A stretch of 64,000 nt of DNA from Candidatus Lutibacillus vidarii (GTDB lineage Bacteria > Actinomycetota > Actinomycetes > Actinomycetales > Dermatophilaceae): the NCBI GenBank assembly GCA_016717165.1, contig JADKGA010000003.1, positions 496,001 to 560,000 on the forward strand, written 5' to 3'. A model generated the notes under the pieces. It made no database searches. It was not told where the DNA came from and saw only the letters and a list, made by a program, of their open reading frames with translations. This document shows, one piece after another, positions 1-6,428 of this stretch. Every line of letters begins with the position of its first letter. The first letter of the stretch is position 1. The position numbers and the translations under genes are program-made.

Positions 1-479
1 AACTCGGCGAAGGCCCGCTCCAGCTCGTCTCGCCCCGACACCGGGGCCGACTGGGTCGACGCCCAGGCGCTGACCCGGGAGTCCCACGGCCGGGACCCGA
101 AGTACCCGTCGACGACCTCCTGCTCGACGCGCTCGACCGGACCCCGGAAGCGCACCGCCCGGAAGAGCGCCGGCCAGGCGAGCGTCGCTGCGGCATACGG
201 GGTCGACGCCAGCTCACGTGCCTTGGCCGAGGAGGTGTCCGTGACGAACCCGGGACCGCGGGGGTCAAGCAGCCGGAGCAGGACGACCCGGACGTTCGGG
301 TGGCCGTCCTCGTCCACCGTGGCGAAGGACATCGCGCTCGGCTCGGGCACGTCGCCGTGCTGCCGGCCGCGTTCGACCGCGGCGTCCAGCCACCGGGTGA
401 GCTGGTCCCAGGGCGTTGCCGCCACCGTCGACTCGCTCAGCCCGTCACCGTCATACTCCACCCGCTCCACGCTCGCCAT
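1..479 (-). CDS. pdxH: Pyridoxamine 5'-phosphate oxidase (3' end outside window)
   Basis: FMN enzyme that oxidises pyridoxamine/pyridoxine 5'-phosphate to pyridoxal 5'-phosphate, the last step of PLP salvage, in the cytosol. The reverse strand from the ATG at 479 reads about 159 residues before running off the window. Visible family features are MSFATVDEDGHPNVRVVLLR (FMN-binding strand region), FVTDTSSAKARELA and the late block WASTQSAPVSGRDELE, near the position of the usual WAS-QS motif. A complete family member has about 210-220 residues, so the C-terminal substrate-binding part is missing. The gene diverges from citrate synthase, an order common in actinobacteria. The box TACTGT lies 6 nt before the ATG, so the mRNA is probably leaderless. 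Family call is strong from several conserved blocks. Confidence 0.88.
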   Translation of the reverse strand, partial: MASVERVEYDGDGLSESTVAATPWDQLTRWLDAAVERGRQHGDVPEPSAMSFATVDEDGHPNVRVVLLRLLDPRGPGFVTDTSSAKARELASTPYAAATLAWPALFRAVRFRGPVERVEQEVVDGYFGSRPWDSRVSAWASTQSAPVSGRDELERAFAE

Positions 480-485
480 GATCCG

Positions 486-491
486 ACAGTA
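486..491 (-). promoter_or_regulatory. -10 box of pdxH (leaderless)
   Basis: TACTGT read on the minus strand ends 6 nt before the pdxH ATG, so transcription should begin at or next to the start codon. Confidence 0.5.
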
Positions 492-578
492 GGCTGACCC
501 CGACCCGCTCGTCGCCGGGCCCGGCCCGACACGGCACAATGACGCCATCAGCGCACCCGCCCGGACCGAGGACCACCC

Positions 579-1712
579 ATGACTTCGTCTGCCCCCGACC
601 CGACCTTCCGGCCCGGTCTCGAAGGCGTCATCGCCTTCGAGACCACGATCGCCGAGCCCGACCGGGAGGGCGGCGCGCTGCGGTACCGCGGCGTCGACAT
701 CAAGGACCTCGTCGGCAAGGTCTCCTATGGCAACGTCTGGGGGCTGCTCGTCGACAACGAGTTCAACCCCGGGCTCCCGCCGGCCGAGCCCTTCCCGCTG
801 CCGGTGCACTCCGGCGACCCGCGCGTCGACGTCCAGGCCGCCCTGGCCACCCTCGCCCCGCTGTGGGGCCTGCGCCCACTGCTCGACATCACCCCGGAGC
901 AGGTTCGCGACGACCTCGCCCGCGCCTCGGTCACCGCGCTGTCCTTCATTGCCCAGTCGGCGCGCGGCATCGACAAGCCGATGGTCCCGCAGCGCGAGGT
1001 CGACAAGGCGCACACGATCGTCGAGCGGTTCATGATCCGGTGGCACGGCGAGCCGGACCCTAAGCACGTCGAGGCCGTCGACGCCTACTGGGTCTCGGCC
1101 GCCGAACACGGCATGAACGCGTCGACCTTCACCGCCCGGGTCATCGCCTCGACCGGCGCCGACGTCGCGGCCTGCATCTCCGGGGCGGTCGGCGCGATGT
1201 CCGGCCCGCTCCACGGTGGTGCCCCGTCCCGGGCCAAACACATGATGGAGGGCGTCGAGGCGCTCGGTGACGCCCGCGCCTATGTCAAGGGCGTGATGGA
1301 CCGCGGCGAGCGGCTCATGGGCTTCGGCCACCGGGTCTATCGCGCGTACGACCCCCGCGCGGCGGTCCTGCGTGACACCTGTGCGCGGCTCAAGGCCCCG
1401 CGCTACGAGGTTGCGCTCGAGCTGGAGAAGGCCGCCCTGGCCGAGCTTGCCGAGCGGTACCCGGACCGGCGGCTGGAGACCAATGTCGACTTCTGGGCCG
1501 CGGTGCTGCTCGACTTCGTCGAGGTGCCGGCGAACATGTTCACCCCGCTGTTCGTCTGCGCCCGACTCGCCGGGTGGTCCGCGCACATCCTCGAGCAGAA
1601 GCAGACCGGCCGGCTGATCCGGCCCTCGGCCCGCTATGTCGGCGAGGGTCCGCGGATGCCCGAGGCGGTCGCCGGCTTCAACAACAAGGTCGCTCCCGGC
1701 TATCTCCTCTGA
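579..1712 (+). CDS. Citrate synthase, short type (citrate synthase 2)
   Basis: Condenses acetyl-CoA (possibly propionyl-CoA) with oxaloacetate at the entry of the TCA cycle. The 377-residue length fits the short type I-like bacterial/actinobacterial citrate synthases, not the 430-residue gltA form. The catalytic His-His-Asp set is visible: His212 in GPLHGGA, His251 in MGFGHRVYR and Asp304 in NVDFWA. The block EHGMNASTFTARV precedes them. The ATG at 579 follows GAGGACCACCC, a usable ribosome site; a CACAAT box at 535-540 may be the -10. It lies head to head with pdxH and just before serC, a conserved actinobacterial neighbourhood. Whether it prefers acetyl-CoA or propionyl-CoA (2-methylcitrate synthase) cannot be settled from sequence; no prpB or prpD is adjacent, which favours the citrate role. 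Confidence 0.9.
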   Translation: MTSSAPDPTFRPGLEGVIAFETTIAEPDREGGALRYRGVDIKDLVGKVSYGNVWGLLVDNEFNPGLPPAEPFPLPVHSGDPRVDVQAALATLAPLWGLRPLLDITPEQVRDDLARASVTALSFIAQSARGIDKPMVPQREVDKAHTIVERFMIRWHGEPDPKHVEAVDAYWVSAAEHGMNASTFTARVIASTGADVAACISGAVGAMSGPLHGGAPSRAKHMMEGVEALGDARAYVKGVMDRGERLMGFGHRVYRAYDPRAAVLRDTCARLKAPRYEVALELEKAALAELAERYPDRRLETNVDFWAAVLLDFVEVPANMFTPLFVCARLAGWSAHILEQKQTGRLIRPSARYVGEGPRMPEAVAGFNNKVAPGYLL

Positions 1713-1851
1713 CTCCGGCGCTCGGCGCATGGCCGGGGTCCACAGTGTGCAGCGGGTCACAGCCCATGCGGCAAGACAGCCCGGTTGGGCCGACGATGCC
1801 GCTGGTTGAATGGCTGATGTCCGTCTCTGCCGACCGATGAGGTGACCTGGC

Positions 1852-2985
1852 GTGAGCGCCGCGCAGCCCCAGACCATGACGATCCCTGCAGATCTGCTCC
1901 CGGGCGACGGCCGGTTCGGCTGTGGTCCCAGCAAGGTCCGCGCCGCCCAGGTGGAGTCCCTCGCTGGGCTCGGTCGCAGCCTGCTCGGCACCTCGCACCG
2001 GCAGGCCCCGGTCAAGAATGTCGTCGGCACCATCCGCTCCGGGCTGACCGACTTCTTCGGGCTGCCCGAGGGATACGAGATCGTCCTCGGCAATGGCGGC
2101 GCCACGGCGTTCTGGGATACCGCCGCCTTCGGCCTGGTCCGCGAGCGTGCTCAGCACCTCACCTTCGGTGAGTTCTCCGCGAAGTTCGCCTCGGTGACGA
2201 CGAAGGCGCCCTTCCTCAGCCCCTCCACGGTGGTCAAGGCCGAGCCCGGTGCACGAGCCACGGCGTATGCCGAGCCGGGCGTCGACGCCTACGCCTGGCC
2301 GCACAACGAGACCTCGACCGGGGTCATGGCCGAGGTCGAGCGGGTAGCCGGCGCCGACGACGGCGCACTGGTCCTCATCGACGCGACCTCCGGCGCCGGG
2401 GGGCTCCTGGTCGACATGGCGCAGGCCGACGTCTACTACTTCGCCCCGCAGAAGTGCTTCGCCTCCGACGGTGGCCTGTGGCTGGCCGCTTTCTCCCCCG
2501 CCGCGCTCGCCCGGGTCGACGAGATCGCCGACTCGGGGCGCTGGGTCCCGGACTTCTTCAGCCTGCCCACGGCGATCGACAACTCGCGCAAGAACCAGAC
2601 CTATAACACCCCGGCCATCGCGACCCTCGTCATGCTCGCCAACCAGGTCGCCTGGCTCAACGACCAGGGGGGTCTGGCCTGGGCGACCGCCCGGACGGCC
2701 GACTCGAGCAGCCGGCTCTACGAGTGGGCGGAGGCCTCGCCATACGCCACCCCGTTCGTCACGGACCCGGCGGCGCGCTCGCACGTGGTCGGGACGATCG
2801 ACTTCGCCGACTCGGTCGATGCGACGGCTGTCGCGTCGGTGCTGCGGGCCAATGGCGTGGTCGACGTCGAGCCCTACCGTAAGCTCGGCCGCAACCAGCT
2901 GCGGGTGGCGATGTTCCCGGCCGTCGAGCCGGACGACATCTCGGCCCTGACCGCCTGCATCGACCACGTGGTGGGTGCCCTCTAG
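1852..2985 (+). CDS. serC: Phosphoserine aminotransferase
   Basis: PLP-dependent class V aminotransferase that makes 3-phosphoserine from 3-phosphohydroxypyruvate and glutamate in serine synthesis. The 377 residues open with the actinobacterial-type block LLPGDGRFGCGPSKVR. PLP-site features include GNGGATAFWD, DATSGAGG and the Schiff-base lysine Lys201 in FAPQKCFASDGG. The C-terminal part contains GTIDFADSV and YRKLGRNQLRVAMFP, typical of this branch. The GTG at 1852 is chosen because GAGGTG lies 7 nt upstream and the family N-terminus fits. It shares strand and neighbourhood with citrate synthase but has its own 139-base upstream gap. Its PLP cofactor is supplied by the pdxH product next door. 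Confident call. Confidence 0.93.
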   Translation: MSAAQPQTMTIPADLLPGDGRFGCGPSKVRAAQVESLAGLGRSLLGTSHRQAPVKNVVGTIRSGLTDFFGLPEGYEIVLGNGGATAFWDTAAFGLVRERAQHLTFGEFSAKFASVTTKAPFLSPSTVVKAEPGARATAYAEPGVDAYAWPHNETSTGVMAEVERVAGADDGALVLIDATSGAGGLLVDMAQADVYYFAPQKCFASDGGLWLAAFSPAALARVDEIADSGRWVPDFFSLPTAIDNSRKNQTYNTPAIATLVMLANQVAWLNDQGGLAWATARTADSSSRLYEWAEASPYATPFVTDPAARSHVVGTIDFADSVDATAVASVLRANGVVDVEPYRKLGRNQLRVAMFPAVEPDDISALTACIDHVVGAL

Positions 2986-3015
2986 CTCGACGCGCGGCTC
3001 CCCAGGCCGGTTCAG

Positions 3016-3067
3016 CCGTGGAAATGCTGGCGGGCCTCGGATATTTCCGGGCCCGACCTGCATTTCC
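3016..3067. repeat. Imperfect inverted repeat between convergent serC and MFS genes
   Basis: TGGAAATGC(T)GG-CGGGCC is mirrored by GGCCCGACCTGCATTTCCA about 12 nt later, giving a roughly 18-bp stem with small mismatches. It sits just after serC and faces the convergent microprotein/MFS operon, so it may end transcription from both sides. No T-run follows on either strand. Confidence 0.55.
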
Positions 3068-3104
3068 AAGGCCGAAGAGGTCGGCCAAGCGCCCCAGCCT
3101 GCCC

Positions 3105-3191
3105 TCAGCGGATCAGCGCGGCGATCCCGGCGACGAGGACGAGGCCGGCCAGCACCGCGAGGGTGAGGCGGTGACGGAACCGCGCGTTCAT
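3105..3191 (-). CDS. 28-residue single-pass membrane microprotein coupled to the MFS gene
   Basis: A very short reading frame whose ATG overlaps the stop of the preceding MFS gene as ATGA (3191-3188), with GGAGGAGG upstream inside the MFS coding region. The product begins MNARFRHRLTLAVLAGLV and ends AALIR. It has a basic N-terminus (Arg4, Arg6, Arg8) followed by about 17 hydrophobic residues, so one transmembrane helix with the basic end inside is expected. Seen directly: the overlap, the ribosome site, the hydrophobicity. Inferred: translational coupling and a role as a small partner or stabiliser of the exporter. I do not recognise a family. It could be a chance frame, but the strong ribosome site and exact 4-base overlap argue against that. 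Confidence 0.5.
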   Translation of the reverse strand: MNARFRHRLTLAVLAGLVLVAGIAALIR

Positions 3192-4432
3192 CGGGCCTCC
3201 TCCGGCAGACCGAACTCGACCCGCACCACCGGGCGGGTGCGGACGTCGAGGCTCACCCGCATCCTGTCATGGCGGCGCAGCTGCTCAGCCACCCCCGCCA
3301 GGGCAAGGGCGACGGCCAGCGAGCCGACCCCGATCGTCCAGCGCGGCCCCGCGAGATCCCCGAGCCAGCCGATGAGGGGCGCACCCACGGGCGTCCCGCC
3401 GAAGAAGATCGCCATGTACAAGGCCATGACCCGCCCCCGCATCCCCGGCTCGGTGCCGAGCTGGACCAGGGCGTTCGCCGTCGTCATCGCGGTGAGCGCG
3501 CTGAGCCCCACTGGCAGCAGAGCAAGGGCGAAGAGCGGGTATGTCGGGGCGAGCGCCGCAAGCCCTGACGAGGCGACGAAGCCGACCAGCGCAAGGAGGA
3601 AGGTCCGGGTCCGCGCCCTGGGCCGACGCGCGCTGAGCAGTGCGGCGGCCAAGGAGCCGACGGCCATGACCGAGCCGAGCACCCCGAACTCCTTCGGCCC
3701 CTGATGGAACTCCACGCTGGCCATCAGCGCGGTGGTGATCTGGAAGTTCATCCCGAAGGTGCCAAGGACGAAGACCAGGAGGAGCACGCGCTGCAGGTCG
3801 CGCCGCCCCCGGACGTAGCGCACCCCCTCGAGGATGCCACCGCGGCCCCGCGAGGTTGGCGCCGGATGCAGGGCCGAGCGGTCCAGCGCGAGCAGAGCCG
3901 CGATGACGACGAGGAAGGATGCCGCATTGAGCAGCATGGCGACCCCGGTGTCCCAGCGGGCGATGACCAGGCCGGCCACGGCCGGGCCGACGATCCGCCC
4001 GCTGTTGAAGGAGGCGCTGTTGAGCGCCACGGCATTGCTCACCAGCTCGGCGTCGACGATCTCGGAGACGAAGGACTGCCGGGCCGGGGCGTCGATGGCC
4101 GCCGCGATCCCGGTCACCGCGGCGGCGACATCGACCTCCCACAGGCGCACCCAGCCGCCGACGGTCAGCACCCCGAGGACGAGCGCAGCGGCCATCATCA
4201 CCGCCTGGGTGACCAGCATGATGACCCGCTTGGGGTACCGGTCGGCCAGCGCCCCAGACCACGGCGCGAGGAGGAGGAAGGGGGCGAACTGCAGGCCGGT
4301 CACGGTGCCGAGAGCGGTGGCGGAGTGGTCGGTCAGCTGGGTGAGGACGAGCCAGTCCTGGCCCACCCGGCCCATCCAGGTGCCGGTGTTGGAGACGAGG
4401 GAGCCACCGGCATACCGCCGATAGTTGGGCAC
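3188..4432 (-). CDS. MFS exporter, EntS-like (DHA3-type)
   Basis: Twelve-helix major facilitator superfamily permease, 414 residues as annotated, resembling enterobactin exporter/multidrug members. Visible marks are the start MPNYRRYAGGSLVSNTGTWM, the loop LADRYPKR after the second helix (motif A-like), the IDAPARQSFVSEIV loop, and ALNSASFNSGRIVGPAVAG in helix 5. It probably exports a small hydrophobic compound or siderophore with the proton gradient; substrate unknown. The GTG start at 4432 has no ribosome site. Upstream in frame the sequence reads ...GSATFRSLAV, which looks like the usual family N-terminus, and the box TAGGCT (4481-4486) lies 6 nt before an in-frame ATA. The true start may thus be further upstream. 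It is followed by an overlapping 28-residue membrane protein. Confidence 0.82.
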   Translation of the reverse strand: MPNYRRYAGGSLVSNTGTWMGRVGQDWLVLTQLTDHSATALGTVTGLQFAPFLLLAPWSGALADRYPKRVIMLVTQAVMMAAALVLGVLTVGGWVRLWEVDVAAAVTGIAAAIDAPARQSFVSEIVDAELVSNAVALNSASFNSGRIVGPAVAGLVIARWDTGVAMLLNAASFLVVIAALLALDRSALHPAPTSRGRGGILEGVRYVRGRRDLQRVLLLVFVLGTFGMNFQITTALMASVEFHQGPKEFGVLGSVMAVGSLAAALLSARRPRARTRTFLLALVGFVASSGLAALAPTYPLFALALLPVGLSALTAMTTANALVQLGTEPGMRGRVMALYMAIFFGGTPVGAPLIGWLGDLAGPRWTIGVGSLAVALALAGVAEQLRRHDRMRVSLDVRTRPVVRVEFGLPEEAR

Positions 4433-4480
4433 GGCGAGGGAGCGGAAGGTGGCACTGCCTGAACGCGGAGGTATGCCGCC

Positions 4481-4486
4481 AGCCTA
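4481..4486 (-). promoter_or_regulatory. -10 box upstream of the MFS gene
   Basis: TAGGCT on the minus strand, identical to the box before the gene at 12952 and the DUF929 gene. Six bases later comes an in-frame ATA, at the spacing where other genes here have ATG or GTG. Confidence 0.5.
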
Positions 4487-4593
4487 GTCGCGCACGGGGT
4501 GGCGCCCCGGCGGCGACCGCCGGTCGGCCCGGGGACGACGCGCGACGGCCCCGGGCTGGAGCTGCCCGGGGCCGTCGTGCGTGCGGGCGCGGC

Positions 4594-6066
4594 TCAGCCG
4601 GCGCCGAGGATGGACTTGATCGGGTCGATCGCGAAGTAGATGACGAACATCGCCGCGACGACCCACATCAGCGGGTGGATCGAGCGGGTCTTGCCCTTGA
4701 CGACCTGGATGAGCACCCAGGTGACGAAGCCGGCCCCGATGCCCACCGAGATGGAGTAGGTGAAGGGCATGAGGATGATGGTGAGGAAGGCCGGGATGGC
4801 GACCTCGAGGTCCTCCCAGTCGATATCGGTCACCTGCTGCATCATGAGGAAGCCGACGAGCACCAGGGCGGGGACCGCGGCCTCGTTCGGGATGATCTTC
4901 ACCAGCGGGGCGAAGACCATCGACAGCAGGAAGAGCACCCCGGTGACCACCGAGGCGAGCCCGGTCCGGGCCCCCTCGCCGACGCCTGAGGCCGACTCGA
5001 TGTAGGAGGTGTTGGACGAGACGCCCGCAGCGCCGCCAGCGGCAGCAGCGATCGAGTCGACGACGAGGATCATCTGGCTGTTCGGCGGCGTGCCCTCCTT
5101 GTCGAGCAGCCCCGCCTCGGCCCCGATCGCCGTCATCGTCCCCATGGTGTCGAAGAAGTCCGAGAGCATCAGGGTGAAGACGAGCAGCAGCGCCGAGACG
5201 ACGCCGATCCGGCCGAACGAGCCGAGCAGGTTGAACCCGAGGGTGCTCAGGTCCGGGGTGTCGATGAGCTGGCTGGGCCACGAGGGGACGTTGAGGTTCC
5301 ACCCCCGGGGGTTGGTCTGGTCAGGGGGGATCACCGTCGGGCCGACCTTGGCGAAGGCCTCGACGAGGATCGCCAGCACGGTCATGACGACGATCGAGAT
5401 GAGGATCGCGGCCCGGACCTTGCGGACCCACAAGGTGACGATGACGACCATGCCCACGGCGAAGACCAGCGTCGGCCAGCCGGCCAGGGTGCCGCCGATC
5501 CCGAGCTCCACGGGGACCGGGCCGGTTCCGGTGCGCCGGACGAAGCCGGAGTCGACCAGGCCGATGAGCGCGATGAACAGGCCGATGCCGACCGAGATCG
5601 CGATCTTCAGCTGGGCGGGGACGGCGTGGAAGACCGCCTTCCGGAAGCCGGTGAGGACCAGGACGAGAATGATGAGACCCTCAAGGACGACCAGGCCCAT
5701 CGCGTCGGCCCAGGTCATCTTCGTCGCGAGGGAGAAAGCGACGAAGGCGTTGAGCCCCAGGCCGGTGGCCAACGCCAGCGGGTAGTTGGCGGCCACCCCC
5801 ATGAGGATGGTCATCACGCCGGCGACGAGGGCCGTGCCGGCGGCGATAGCGGGCAGGTTCGGTGCCGCGCCGCCGCCGAGGAAGTGGCCGTCGGCGTCCT
5901 TGACAAAGCCGAGGATCAGCGGGTTGAGAACGACGATATAGGCCATCGTGAAGAAGGTGACCACCCCACCGCGGATCTCGCGTTCGACGCTCGACCCACG
6001 TTCGGTGATCTTGAAGTAGCGATCCAACCCGCCACGAGCGGGCGCAGGGCGTGTGGTAGGAGTCAC
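4594..6066 (-). CDS. NCS2/AzgA-type guanine-hypoxanthine permease
   Basis: Proton-coupled purine base importer of the nucleobase-cation symporter 2 (AzgA/PbuG/GhxP) branch, 490 residues with about 12-14 membrane segments. Diagnostic stretches are LDRYFKITERGSSVEREIRG and the first helix block FFTMAYIVVLNPLILG, then ATGLGLNAFVAFSL, IGLFIALIGLVDSGFV and the late SDFFDTMGTMTAIG and SNTSYIESASGVGEGART blocks, which carry substrate-binding residues in this family. The GTG at 6066 is used; a TACCGT box (6075-6080) lies 8 nt upstream, so the transcript may be leaderless. The divergent DUF2530 gene is a common actinobacterial neighbour. Purine specificity is by family; guanine versus hypoxanthine versus adenine is not resolved. 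Confidence 0.9.
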   Translation of the reverse strand: MTPTTRPAPARGGLDRYFKITERGSSVEREIRGGVVTFFTMAYIVVLNPLILGFVKDADGHFLGGGAAPNLPAIAAGTALVAGVMTILMGVAANYPLALATGLGLNAFVAFSLATKMTWADAMGLVVLEGLIILVLVLTGFRKAVFHAVPAQLKIAISVGIGLFIALIGLVDSGFVRRTGTGPVPVELGIGGTLAGWPTLVFAVGMVVIVTLWVRKVRAAILISIVVMTVLAILVEAFAKVGPTVIPPDQTNPRGWNLNVPSWPSQLIDTPDLSTLGFNLLGSFGRIGVVSALLLVFTLMLSDFFDTMGTMTAIGAEAGLLDKEGTPPNSQMILVVDSIAAAAGGAAGVSSNTSYIESASGVGEGARTGLASVVTGVLFLLSMVFAPLVKIIPNEAAVPALVLVGFLMMQQVTDIDWEDLEVAIPAFLTIILMPFTYSISVGIGAGFVTWVLIQVVKGKTRSIHPLMWVVAAMFVIYFAIDPIKSILGAG

Positions 6067-6181
6067 ATCCGGTCACGGTAGTGGTCCAGGTGACTCACAG
6101 CCAGCACCACGACCTCGTATGCCGCCGCGTCGTCTTGCTCGACTCGGCCCCGGGGCAGCGGCCGACCTCGGCGGGAGGCTC

Positions 6182-6187
6182 TACTCT
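6182..6187 (+). promoter_or_regulatory. -10 box of the DUF2530 gene (leaderless)
   Basis: TACTCT followed by 6 nt and the GTG at 6194. No ribosome site precedes the start, so a leaderless mRNA is likely. Confidence 0.5.
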
Positions 6188-6193
6188 GGGCCG

Positions 6194-6418
6194 GTGAGCG
6201 AGCTCGAGGTGCGCCCCATGCACCCCAATACCGACATCGTCTCAGCGGTCGGCGTGCTCGCCTGGGCCGTCGCCACGATGGCCTGCCTGCTGGTCCCCGC
6301 CTGGCACGAGGGCGACCGATGGTGGTGGCCGTGGACCGCCGCCGCCGGGGTCGTCGTCGGGCTGATGGGCTGGGGCTATCTGCGCCGCGGCAAGGGGAAT
6401 ATCGCGGACCTGGAGTAG
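6194..6418 (+). CDS. DUF2530 small membrane protein
   Basis: A 74-residue protein starting VSELEVRPMHPNTDIVSAVG, with two hydrophobic segments (about residues 17-34 and 45-63: VLAWAVATMACLLVPAW and WPWTAAAGVVVGLMGWGYL) and a charged tail RRGKGNIADLE. This matches the actinobacterial DUF2530 layout of two helices with a Trp-rich loop. Function is unknown. The GTG at 6194 is preferred over the longer upstream frame because TACTCT lies 6 nt before it and the upstream part has the composition of non-coding DNA. It is divergent from the purine permease. Confidence 0.72.
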   Translation: MSELEVRPMHPNTDIVSAVGVLAWAVATMACLLVPAWHEGDRWWWPWTAAAGVVVGLMGWGYLRRGKGNIADLE

Positions 6419-6428
6419 CGGACCGGGT

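Noticed and set aside
1678..3069. A 463-residue minus-strand frame opposite serC
   Set aside because: Antisense to serC with the same low-complexity composition.
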